Made by a program: the position numbers and the translations under genes | Notes under the pieces: model-generated | The model's input: only the letters and a program-made list of their open reading frames with translations | Database searches by the model: none | What the model was told of the DNA's origin: nothing | Assembly (NCBI GenBank): GCA_038363925.1 | Contig: JAQQWL010000005.1 | Coordinates: forward strand, 2,852,001-2,916,000 | Origin: Apiospora phragmitis | Lineage: Eukaryota > Ascomycota > Sordariomycetes > Amphisphaeriales > Apiosporaceae | Direction: 5' to 3' | Length of the DNA stretch: 64,000 nt | Shown here: piece by piece, positions 11,172-20,970 of the stretch | Layout of the letters: each line of letters opens with the position of its first letter | Numbering within the stretch: the first letter of the stretch is position 1

Positions 11172-13128
11172 ATGGAAGGTCCAATGGACTGCTACAAGCT
11201 GGCCATACTTGGCGACAGCGGTGTTGGGAAAACCGCCCTGGCTGCAAGCGTCAGTACACTAATTATGTTATCTTCTGCGTCTACTTTATTAATGGTTGTA
11301 TAGTTTTATATTTCTATGTTTGTGGAAACGCATTATCACCCAATTGAAGACAACTATGGAAGAACCCACAGAAAGCAAATTATACTAGATGGAAGCGCCT
11401 TACTGGTCGAGACATTAGACACACGAGGTGGGGGTGAAGTATCGGAGAGAATGATAATGGACAAAGACGGGTTGACTCTCGTGTATAGTATCACGCCGCG
11501 GTCATCTTTTATACGGATAAAAGAGCTGTGCCATGGTATCAGCAAAGTCAGATCGTTGCGCACCGCCACCGGCGAGAGAGATCCAAGCGTGGTGGTTGTT
11601 GTTATCGTGGGGACCAAGTCCGACTTGATCACTGAAAGGGTGGTGTCGAAAGAGGAACGCATAGTTCTTGCCCGTTCACTCGGTGTCAAGTTCTCTGAAA
11701 TATCAGCCAAGACGGGCTTGGCCGTACGATACCCCTTCAACGAGTTACTTCGAGGCATCCGATATCAGAATAACCTGTCGCATCCACCGAGAACGAACAA
11801 GATACACAAAAGTGGTTGGAGCCGCATCACGCGTTTCTTTAACTCAAGAAACAATGCGTCGAACTTTGCAGCCACTGGGTCTGTAAACAAACGTCGAAAT
11901 GGTAACTCTCCTGGTCACTCGAACGATAACTGGGGGAGCATCGTTCCCTATCCGATGGATGAAGAGAGCGACAATCCCCTTGCGTTGGGTGAAATAAGAG
12001 AACCTACCATTCGCCCGTTTCCTAATCGCCCATGGGGAACACTGGATGGTTGGATGGTACGCGCAGCGAAAGCGAAAGCGGGTTGGGGAGAACCGCTGCT
12101 CCCGACAATGACTTGCTTCAAGAATGAACTGAAATATTGGAGGCGCATAAGTGGAAATCGCCAGCAATATATCGAGAAGTTCGAGCTGGAAGACCTTGTG
12201 GAGGAGCTACAGCATGTTGCACATGAGAACATATACGTACATGACGCCTCTACGCTGAGCAGCCTATCTATGGCGTGCCGTATTCAACACTGGATCGAGA
12301 CAAAGACAGGCGAGAGATGGGACTGGTACCCCTTCGATTCCCATCCTCGAAAGTTGAATTCCGAGAACGACGAGATCTTACTACAATGGACTTGCGTAAG
12401 TTGCCCATTACCCTTCAATCACCACTACCCCTGACTGATGAGGTACTTCGTAGGCCTGTGGCAACAACCGTTGGGCTATCATTCCTAAGATGTTCCTGGA
12501 GGAAAGTTTATCCGACTATTCGGGCAACGCCTATTCGGGCAACATCGCCAACCAGAGCACAAGAATGACTGCCTTGTCTTCAGATCAAGTATCAAGTCCT
12601 GAGCTCACATTATTGGCTTATTAGTGCGAGAAGTTTGAGGAACAGGAATTCGCCCCGTCGCAAAAAGACAGCTTCCCAGAAGACAGCGACTCTATCTATC
12701 AGTTCACGCCACGCCCCATGGATCTGGTGCCCCCCATCAGCAGGCACGAATTCTATCGAAGGTTCTATATCTGCTTCGAGCCCACGAAGCGGTACCACTT
12801 ACATCACACCTGCAAGGTCCTACGTGGCCACTCACACGACGTTCTCGACCGGCTCCCCAAGCGGACGCAGGAATTGGAGCTCGGCGGCGGCAAGCGGGAG
12901 CAATTCTGGGGCCTCTACGGGCAGGAGATCGTGAGTCTGCAGCGAGTGTTGGTCTATAACGCGGTCTGCCTGTTGCCGGTCCTGGCGTTCGTCTTCGCCT
13001 GGCTCTTCGGCCTCGGCTCGGCCACGGACCTGCAGAGCGCGGGCGTGCCGATAGGTATCATGACCGCTCTGCTGTCCCTGTTCTGGAGCCTATTTCTGGG
13101 CAGTCTGCAGTTCGGACGGTCCCACTAA
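11172..13128 (+). CDS. Ras-like GTPase domain fused to a membrane C-terminus
   Basis: Exons 11172-11249, 11304-12395 and 12454-13128, with phase-0 introns (GTCAGT...TAG, GTAAGT...TAG). The N-terminus carries a P-loop GDSGVGKTAL and a switch-I-like HYHPIEDNYGR as in Ras/Rap proteins. The switch II DTAGQ is replaced by DTRGGGE, so the catalytic Gln is missing. The base-recognition motif reads VGTKSDL instead of NKxD, and SAKTG is kept. The same frame continues without break into a 350-residue fungal-type extension, ending in PPISRHEFYRRFYICFEP, HDVLDRLPKR and two hydrophobic segments (VCLLPVLAFVFAWLFGLG, GIMTALLSLFWSLFLG). An in-frame TAG at 12622-12624 precedes CEKFEEQEF. No intron of normal size removes it; a 36-bp GT...AG candidate at 12589-12624 is too short. 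About 614 residues if read through. Probably a membrane-anchored nucleotide-binding protein with altered switching. Confidence 0.68.
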
Positions 13129-13135
13129 AGCGGGT

Positions 13136-13171
13136 CTGTCGCAATAGGGGTCAGGGGTCAGAGCACCCTAG
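13136..13171 (-). repeat. right arm of the 35-bp dispersed inverted repeat
   Basis: Reverse complement of the segment at 3614-3648, beginning seven bases after the stop of the Ras-like fusion gene. Together the arms bracket about 9.5 kb holding family copy 2, the aldolase-type gene, the Cys-rich gene and the Ras-like gene. Confidence 0.6.
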
Positions 13172-13616
13172 CAGGAGGTGCGCTGTTCTATATATAGCAC
13201 CGTGAGGGACTTTTCCTTTGTTAGGATTCTCTTCTTCTGAGATAGTGCCTTATTGCTTCCTACTTGCTCAATAGTATCTACATAAATGAGACCATCTCGG
13301 TCCGAGGAGGATGAGGTTTACAACACATCAAAAGTCTAGAACGCCAGACCAACAATCTCAATTCCCCACACTTCAATAATCTAGTGCATCCAGTTTATGC
13401 CCTCATCATACGTGACGGCTGCGCCGGCATTTCAGGCGTGTTGTGCTTCCCGACGTGCAGCTCTCGTCTTGGTTGTATGGCATCCAACTCGTACCCCGGA
13501 GTCCTCGTATACTGGTAGCCCGAGGCGGCTTCAGCTGGGAGACGATCTGACGCCGGGAAGTTATTTTGAGACTCGGGCTTGGGTAAATTGTGCAACGAGG
13601 CCGGCTCCGCGCTTTG
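13172..13616. other. intergenic between convergent genes, nothing recognised
   Basis: Short spacer between the Ras-like fusion gene (plus) and the surface-protein remnant (minus). No frame with recognisable content was seen. Confidence 0.4.
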
Positions 13617-14370
13617 CTAGTGATTTCGTCGGCTCCGCATGAACAGGAAGGCCGCAGCCGCCACTAAGGCGATGACAGCGACGGTGCAGCCGAGCCCGAT
13701 CCCGACCGCCGCGCCTGTGCTCAAGCCCGCCGAAGAAGATGTCGCGGGGCTTGTCGTCGGGCCCGAGGTCTAGATTTTGACGTGCTCACCAGTCAACTTG
13801 ACGATCCAGGTCAAGGTATCGGGAGGAGATTGCAACTTACCTCATCGGCTACTATGTATCGTAGCTGCACGCTATACGTATTGAATGCGCCCCCCGAATG
13901 TCCAGTCTGGATAGAAATTACAGACAGGGAACCTTGCTTTCCCTTGTCACCGCTGTTAATGTCCAAGACCCCCCAGGCAAGGTAGATTGACATCCCAAAG
14001 TGTATTGATGAGAAGTAAAAGGTGATACTATGCAAGTAAACTCCTTCTGGCTTCATCACGGGTTAGCATCCTTGATCAGTCTGGTAATACCATCTGGCGG
14101 TCCTCCTTACGTGGGACAGCATGTAAGCCAGGTCTGTGTCAAAGTCGATATCGATTGCACTGTTTGACACGCCGATGTGTACCCAGAGGGACATACCGAG
14201 TACGGAGAGTAGTAGTGGTCCCTCGAGGGAACGTACTTGTCGGGCATACACCGTTTATAGCCGAGTTCCGGGCCTTGGAGAAGATATCCCACATCGTACA
14301 AGTGAGTCATTTCCGTGTCACATTCCGGATTCGAGATGAAAGGAGTGGGTAAGGGCCCGTCGTTTGCCAT
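13617..14370 (-). pseudogene. single-pass cell-surface protein (YYSPxxCPSGYT family), frame broken
   Basis: From the start at 14370, exon 1 (14111-14370) encodes a Cys-containing ectodomain with YLLQGPELGYKRCMP, HYYSPYSVCPSGYTSACQ and QTWLTCCPT, ending at a GTAAGG donor. This text is common to a group of fungal proteins with one membrane span. A middle segment (about 13845-14060) gives YTLGCQSTLPGGSW in one frame but GAFNTYSVQLRYIVADE in another, so it contains a frameshift. After a GTAAGT...CTAG intron the last exon encodes a Ser/Thr linker and a transmembrane helix (GAAVGIGLGCTVAVIALVA), then a short RSRRNH tail ending at 13617. No classical signal peptide is visible. Likely a decayed copy of a surface sensor/receptor-like protein. 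Confidence 0.6.
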
Positions 14371-15404
14371 TTTATGGATTTTGCTTTCGTGATGGCCGTT
14401 ATACAGTTGAGGGATCTGACGAAGAAGTGAAAAGAGCAGGAGGAATGAGTCGACGGGATGGATGTGCGGCTGACCTAGTAATAACCGGAAACAATGTTTG
14501 CTTTTGTGTAAGCTGATATGCACTGCGGCTCAAGCTGACTCTATTCAGAAACAACATGCTGAGAAAGGGGGCGGGGCTTGGTGCAGCGCAGGTGTACTTC
14601 TCGGCAGTTCGGTTATTGTGGCCCCTGACATGCATAGCGCTGTCTAGGTGAGATATATGAGAGCCTACCATATGTTGTACAGATAGGAACAAGGCGATTG
14701 GGGCCAATTTGTCCAAGGAGTGCTGGGACAACTATTAACAATGTTACAACCTCAATCCTAAGCCAGGCAACTTCCCAATGTGTATAAAGGCTAGATCTGA
14801 TTGGTTGCAAGGCAGATAAACTCAGTATCAGGGTAGGCATCGAATGTGTTCGCGCACCACTAAAATATATAGATTTCACGAGGACACGAGACAACGAGCC
14901 TCGTCATGCTCTTACACGAGGTAATACTCACTCTCTACCAGCCCGAACTATTCATGGCCTAAGATCAAACCGATCACTGAACACCAAGAACAACGCTAAA
15001 ATCTGGATAATTCATACCAACAAGCAGGGCGGCGGATTAGCAGGCATGGAAAATGGAGATACGGGTTGCTATGGCTGGTTACGTGTTGGGCACTTGAAGG
15101 GCTCGTTTAATTCCGATCTTGTGAATATGCTGGGGGTGGTTCTAAAGCTTTGAAGGATGGTGTCTTATGTTGACGGCAACGGACAGGCTCAAAGTATGGT
15201 TGGCGTTAACACGTTCTGCGCATATTACCCATGGGGTTTTATGAACCTCTCCATTCAAAATCCACGCTGGAGTAAGAAGTCCTCGAACTGGAGTACCTCA
15301 AGAGTAAGGGGGAAGTTCCTCTCGTATCCTGGGTAGGTATAGCGCCCCATATACCTCTTATTAACATAATATTCTTGATGAAATCTGCGCCTTACTTGTA
15401 CCGG
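14371..15404. other. intergenic, nothing recognised
   Basis: Upstream region of the minus-strand surface-protein remnant and downstream flank of the 2EXR-like gene. No coding frame with family features. Confidence 0.4.
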
Positions 15405-16358
15405 TCATGACGATGAGCCTGATCTACATCCGTGTGCCCCCTCGTCTTCTAGCAATTGGCGCGACGGATCTTCTGACCACTCGAACAATTCGGGGAGGTC
15501 GAGGGAGAATTCCAGACGAGGGGTGTCGGCCAAGAGCTCGAAGTGACGGAGCAAAGCATGCTCGTTCACGCAACACCAGTAGGACGTCTCGAAATGGTCG
15601 AGCCAGATGCGAAGCCTTCAGAGACGGATCAGGTGCGCGCCTAGTTTCTGAGGTAATGCAAGCCAGATCTGAGCCTGTGCCTTCAAATCTGGTGGGACTT
15701 CCCGTACCCAGGATTGGGTCGATTGTCGACCAACTCGAAGAATGACCGGGGAAGATTCAAAGTGATATCTAGCTTAGTGATATGGGGTAACAACGAGCGA
15801 GTGAAGCCAACCGCCATGGAAGTGGGTGAGTTCGAAGAGCCTGGAGGAGGCTTGAAAAGTTCGTTGGTGGCGGCAAGGTCGGTTATATGGAAGCATACCT
15901 GCTCCCTCATCCAATCCTCAATCTCAAAATACCTAGGCGCGGGTTGTTAGAGAGAAATCGGCCGCAGTTAGTGGTATTAGTCGTTGAATGAATACTCACA
16001 GCCTCTTACAAATGGTCAAGAATGAATCCCGTGGTACCGCCTCACAGCCATTATCTCCCTCAAATCCCTTGGCAAGGGCGATTTCCTCGCACTCCACATG
16101 CGGACCCCAGCCAGAGGGTACCTGATGAGGATACCCTATTTTTCCACTCGGGTCGTCATCGTCGCTGGAACTCCGCCTTTTGTTCTCTATGTTCTCGGCG
16201 CCTAGGTCTGGGTCGAGACAACAGGAAAGCCGGACACGCCCTTCCGAGGAGACGGCGATGTGGACCCCGGTGATGTCAAACAGGTCCGTGTAGATGGCGC
16301 GGCGAATCTCAATTGGGACGCGGAAGAGGCTGCTGGTGGACTGGGGTTCATATGCCAT
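15405..16358 (-). CDS. 2EXR/DUF7730-like fungal protein
   Basis: Three exons join cleanly: 16358-16000, 15932-15708 and 15615-15405, totalling 795 nt (264 residues). Intron 1 has donor GTGAGT, a CTAAC branch site and CTAG. Intron 2 has donor GTACGG and acceptor CTGAAG and is the less certain one. Near the N-terminus SLFRVPIEIRRAIYTDLF matches the F-box-like LPxEIRxxIYxxL core of the 2EXR/DUF7730 group, which is abundant and rapidly duplicated in Pezizomycotina. A polar stretch RRSSSDDDDPSGK follows, then LVDNRPNPG joined to LRIWLDHFETSYWCC and ADTPRLEFSLDLPE, also typical of the C-terminal half of the group. No membrane or secretion signal. Biological role is unknown for this group. Confidence 0.72.
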
Positions 16359-17442
16359 TCTGATTGAGCTCAGGCAAACACAGATGGGAAAATGGGCGAA
16401 GTTGAATTCAATTGGAATTGAGTGAATGAATAACTGTCGGTTTTGTTTCGGTTGTGCCTGGTGCGGGGTTAAGGGGTGCGGCGTAAGTTGAACATGCCAC
16501 TGGGACAAAAGCCGACGGGAGGCTGCATATGCACAAAGCAAACACTCTCCGGGTTGATAACCAATTAAACATACCTCTGGGATAAAAGCCGACGCACCGA
16601 CTTAACCATAAGTGGTGTGTCGGTATATATTTCTACAGGGGCTGTTGGTCGGCTAGTGCACTCAATAGCCGGCTGGGCTGGGAAAAAGGGGCGGCAGAAC
16701 AGCCGAGAACTGAAACCCCGGCCGACGATCTCCCGTATATCACATAATACCCAGCTTTTGCACCCGAAGAAATTACCTTGGACTCTAATATCTGTTAACA
16801 TAAAGAAAGGCCTTCTTACTGATCGCTCTTTGTTTGTGTTTTTGACCGACGTCTCATTTCCCCTACGAGTCCATAGCATAACAACCCGTCAGGAAAAAGA
16901 CACAGAGTTCGAGCTCTAATATAATTAAAACATCATAATGCCGAGAGAACCATCACCGTGGCCACGTACGTAGTCCAACAATCCTATGCCAATGAGTGAT
17001 AATCCGCAATGCCTAGGATTCAGGGGCGTGCACCACCACCGTGAGCATGTAACATCGATGGGTAAAGGTGAACTAAGCTCAAGCAATTCTGGAAAGAGAT
17101 TGAAAACTGGCCCAGGTAAAGCAATGGCCTTGTTCTCGAATCAACTAGGTTGTGATGTGAATCGCCGACATGTTTTGAGGCAAGAGGGTTGGGTAGTATA
17201 AAACCATCACTCGAGCACAACATTTACCTGTTCAATTTCCTTGTGACAATAGAATATAAGGCTGATAATAACATGACGAGCGCTCCGAGGAACACCTCGG
17301 AAGTGTGAGGGTCCATCTCCAAGCATAAAATGGACTTGCTAGGCTATCTCAGTTCGGGACTTTTGGATAGTCCGCAAACCCTCGACACTGTCCACAACCA
17401 GCAATCAGAACATCAACAAACCATATCCACACAGAACGATTG
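16359..17442. other. intergenic, nothing recognised
   Basis: Divergent upstream region between the 2EXR-like gene (minus) and family copy 3 (plus). No gene or repeat was recognised. Confidence 0.4.
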
Positions 17443-18546
17443 ATGAACAACCAGTTTACAAGAATGGCTGGTGAAATTTCAACTTCCTCGACGGCACGAC
17501 TGGCCCCGGAGAAGATTGTTTGGGGCTGTACACATGTCAGTAATGTCTCCGACTTGAAACCACACCATAAAGAAATATTCAAGTGCTGTGTTCTGCGGGG
17601 GCTGAATGATCCTCCAGGTATGTATGCTTACCTTCAGAATCATTGCCACGTCTGTCTTGGGGCGCAGGCGCCGGTTACGCCCAACCATCTATGGGATCAG
17701 CTGGCCTGGCAACCGCTGAAGGCCCAGGATTCCGCGTGCAAAGACCGCGTCTCGATCATGATGTTTTTCCACCATATATGGAACGCCTTCTGCTCCACGA
17801 AATGTTTAGAGGAAAGACTCCGCAGCAATGACCCTATGCACCTCGAGGCCCTGTCCATCTTGCGCCTCTGGTGCAAGACGGTAACGCTGGGCTTGTGCAC
17901 GGGGGACGACCCGACCGCCCTGACTAGGCTTCTGATGGTCATCGAGGACCTGCACGGCCCCCTTGCGCGCCAAGAGATTGCGAACATCACGGAGCGCTAT
18001 CAGCGCCTGCTGAATCCCCGACTGACCATGGATCAAATTTGGCCCGCCGAAGAAGGGGAGCGGGGCAGGCTGTTCATGGCGCAGGCACAGGCGTTTCGCG
18101 ACCGTGTCCGGGGAGGCCGAACCTTCCCGGCGGACTTCACTCGCGAGTTCAACAACGTCTGCGCTTCGGCCAGCGCCTGGAGCGGTGAGCTCATAGGCCC
18201 TCCACAGGTACTCGACTTGAGACTAGACATCGTCCAGCCTGAAGTCCGGTTCCCAGGCGAGGTCGAGCGTTTGAAGGAGCTGATCGAGACTGTCAACGTA
18301 GAGGCAATGAGGTTCAAAATGCAGCTCTACGTGCTCTTCCGACGCTCGCGGGATTCCGAGGCACTCCAGGACGAGGAGCAAATGATGCACTTATTGGATC
18401 TAGTCGAGGCTCTAGAAAAGCGGGCCTCCTTGAGACTTCTTCCTCTTCAAGTCAGATTGCGCCAAGAATGGGACACATGGGTGGAATACGCTATGCCGAC
18501 CATAGAACACATTCGGGCCGAGGAGGCAGCGGAAGCAGTAGAGTAG
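17443..18546 (+). CDS. CxH...CxxC family protein, copy 3 (intact)
   Basis: Single-exon frame of 367 residues from ATG 17443 (a second in-frame ATG is at 17464). The N-terminal pair is WGCTHVS and HCHVCLG, equivalent to the C-x-H and C-x2-C of copy 4, suggesting a small zinc-binding head. The rest is predicted helical, with paralogue-matching blocks SIMMFFHHIWNAF, LRLWCKTVTLG, FNNVCASASAWSGELIGPP, VNVEAMRFKMQLYVLF and LEKRASLRLLPLQVRLRQEW. It is closer to copy 4 than to copies 1-2. No signal peptide or membrane span. Function unknown. The next gene on the same strand is the paralogue at 19408, a tandem pair. Confidence 0.8.
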   Translation: MNNQFTRMAGEISTSSTARLAPEKIVWGCTHVSNVSDLKPHHKEIFKCCVLRGLNDPPGMYAYLQNHCHVCLGAQAPVTPNHLWDQLAWQPLKAQDSACKDRVSIMMFFHHIWNAFCSTKCLEERLRSNDPMHLEALSILRLWCKTVTLGLCTGDDPTALTRLLMVIEDLHGPLARQEIANITERYQRLLNPRLTMDQIWPAEEGERGRLFMAQAQAFRDRVRGGRTFPADFTREFNNVCASASAWSGELIGPPQVLDLRLDIVQPEVRFPGEVERLKELIETVNVEAMRFKMQLYVLFRRSRDSEALQDEEQMMHLLDLVEALEKRASLRLLPLQVRLRQEWDTWVEYAMPTIEHIRAEEAAEAVE

Positions 18547-19407
18547 GAGTGCAACACCGTGTATATAAAGGATTAAGTCACACGTTAGCACTCCTTTACG
18601 GTGGTCAGTGCCCTTTAATGAACATTGTGGACAGGACCCCATGATAAGACGACAGAGCCCAACAAGGAGTCATAGATCTCAATCTTAATAAATACTGTAA
18701 TGAAGGCTAAAATTTGACATTCTCTTCTAAATAAGTATTGAATCATTGCGAGCTACCTAGCTTCAAGATCGTGACATGTTAACCATCAATCTTAAGTCAT
18801 AGTCCCTCTTCTAGGATACTCCGATTATATTCATCTCAACTGCGTAATTTATTTTCACTATGTAGTGGCCGCCACCTGTCCAAGTCTTCGTAGAATCGTC
18901 TCTGGCTGGTTTACTTCAGCTAAGGGACGACCAGTTCATATGTGCCTCCATTGCCTGAGAATCCCGAGAACAAAGATAGCACGGAATTATGAACAACGTC
19001 CAAGTTTTTCAGTCACCATTTGTGTATACATGCCATTGTAAGGTCCAGTACTTTATCCATGGCTGAACTGTAAGTAGCCTGGCTCTGAAACACCGCACAC
19101 GAGCACCTAAAGGCACAGAGACGAGTAGTTGAGCGGAATTGCAACACAGCGGCTTTGTCCCGGAGAACTACGGCTTTGTTTCAGAAAAAAATGCCTATGT
19201 TTTGGAACACTACTCACTTACAGTATTTTCAAGAAACAACTCCAAAGTGTAACGTGGAACCATGGGCTATAAATGCCTTCTCAACCGGGGTCCCTTGTTC
19301 GAATTTCTGGAAGGTCAAAGAATCGTTACATACGGAACTCATCCTAGCAAGGCATCTACGACTACTTCGGTTTAAATTCTCTCGAAGCCACAAACAGCTA
19401 TCAATCC
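18547..19407. other. spacer between tandem paralogues
   Basis: Contains the 3' flank of copy 3 and the promoter region of copy 4. No gene recognised. Confidence 0.4.
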
Positions 19408-20571
19408 ATGGCTTATCAACTGAAGCTCATGCGTGGCTGGTTCACCAGAAAGAAGGCTGACCAGAAGGTCGTCCGAGAGTCACCAGAGCCACAAGAGCAA
19501 CAACAACAACAACAGTTGTATCCAGACATGTTCATCTATGTCTGTGGCCACATCTTTGAGACCATCTACGACAACTGCTACCTACGGGACATGTATGAAA
19601 GCCTTGTAGTCCATGGCCTCGTCCCTCCCCCGGAGAAGCGAATCCGCCTGAACCACTACTGCCCGAACTGTCTGGGCAACGCCTACGACGAGGCCTGGAG
19701 CCCGCAAGGGTCGAAGGAGCTCAAGCAGAAATGGGGCCACATGATAACGCACGCGCTCAACAAGAAGAGCGACGACAAGAGCACCGACCGGATCTCGGCC
19801 TCGCTCATGTTCCACGATCTGTGGACCGCGCTCAACATCAAGGATATGCAGCCCTGCTACTTCAACACCAACGAGCGTGTGGCCTCGGACTTTTTCTTTG
19901 CGTTCCGCTACTGGTGCAAGAAGGTGGCGCACGACTGGCAGACCGACCACCCGGAGCGTAATGCGCGCACGCGGCTCTTGGCCGTCCTCCTGGAGCAGTT
20001 CGGCTGGCTTACCGCCGACGACGTGCGGGGCCTCATGTACCTCTACCTGCTGCAGCCGGAAGATATCGAGCACATTATGCCCGGGCTCGTGAGCGACAAA
20101 GATGGCGAGTATGCCACAAGCGTCCAGCGCTTCCGGGAGCGCACCCTAGCCCCGGACCTGGCCTACCCCCTGGACCTAGTTAGCGAGTATAACGACATAC
20201 TCCGCTCCGCCAGCACATGGAGCGCGGAGCTCCTGGGCCCCCCGCAGCGGTCCGACCTGCACGGGGACCTCCTCGCGGAGCTCATCGAGCAGGATGCCAA
20301 CTACGGCCCAGCTCAGCACGCCCGCCTCGAGCGGGTCATTGCGGACATCGACAACGAGGCCATGCGGTTCAAAATCAAGCTCTTTGAGCTATTCCAGTAC
20401 TCGGAGCTGGCGAAGCGGATTGAGAACGAGGCCCAGATCCACCTGCTGCGCCGGCTCGTGGACGAGCTGGAGGAGCGCGCCATGCTGTTGCGCCCGCTCG
20501 AGGCGAGGCTGCGGCAGCTCTGGCGTCTGTATGTGGCGTTTGCCAAGCCGCACAGCCATTTGTGGCAGTAG
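19408..20571 (+). CDS. CxH...CxxC family protein, copy 4 (intact, best preserved)
   Basis: Intron-less 387-residue protein. After a basic lead and a short Gln repeat (residues 31-36) comes FIYVCGHIFE, and about 37 residues later HYCPNCLGNAY: one C-x-H and one C-x2-C that could bind a single zinc ion. The remainder is rich in charged helices, with blocks SASLMFHDLWTAL, YWCKKVAHDW, YNDILRSASTWSAELLGPP, DIDNEAMRFKIKLFELF and LEERAMLLRPLEARLRQLW shared with copy 3. High third-position GC supports active coding. I recognise this only as a hypothetical-protein family of filamentous ascomycetes. Two intact and two broken copies within 19 kb indicate recent local duplication. Function not inferable from sequence. 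Confidence 0.85.
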   Translation: MAYQLKLMRGWFTRKKADQKVVRESPEPQEQQQQQQLYPDMFIYVCGHIFETIYDNCYLRDMYESLVVHGLVPPPEKRIRLNHYCPNCLGNAYDEAWSPQGSKELKQKWGHMITHALNKKSDDKSTDRISASLMFHDLWTALNIKDMQPCYFNTNERVASDFFFAFRYWCKKVAHDWQTDHPERNARTRLLAVLLEQFGWLTADDVRGLMYLYLLQPEDIEHIMPGLVSDKDGEYATSVQRFRERTLAPDLAYPLDLVSEYNDILRSASTWSAELLGPPQRSDLHGDLLAELIEQDANYGPAQHARLERVIADIDNEAMRFKIKLFELFQYSELAKRIENEAQIHLLRRLVDELEERAMLLRPLEARLRQLWRLYVAFAKPHSHLWQ

Positions 20572-20970
20572 GAGGGAGGGCCCAGAAAGCTGCACGTGGT
20601 AAATGTGTAGACAGTCTGGAGTAAGTAGAAACCAATAAAGCGCTATCTAAAAGATGAAAAGAATCCTAATAAAAGTGAAGTACTTTATGCGGCTCTATAC
20701 AAGGAAAAGATACTGCCACTAAGCGGCGTGACCCTGCTCTGCTAAGGGGCGTTAATCCCTAGTACATGCGATATTATACTAATTAAACTAAGCTGCCGAT
20801 ATTACAGCTACGTTTGCATCAAATTTAGAGATACGCAGTTTCTCACCCCCTGAGCAGATTGATTTAAATATAATTATTTGTTATCTAACACCGAGCAGAA
20901 TACGATTCCGCGTATCGGCCTGCGGAATAGGTTGTATGATTTTCTCTATATATGTATGTTTTGTCCCCTC
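20572..20970. other. 3' flank with shared 44-bp segment
   Basis: Positions 20620-20663 align at roughly 77 percent with 3494-3537, including an identical AGCGCTATCTAAAA. This is 50 bases after the copy 4 stop and so may be part of a 3' UTR shared by duplication. The rest is AT-rich spacer. Confidence 0.5.

Noticed and set aside
12589..12624. 36-bp intron that would remove the TAG in the Ras fusion gene
   Set aside because: Below usual fungal intron size and with a weak donor (GTATCA). Kept only as an unresolved alternative.
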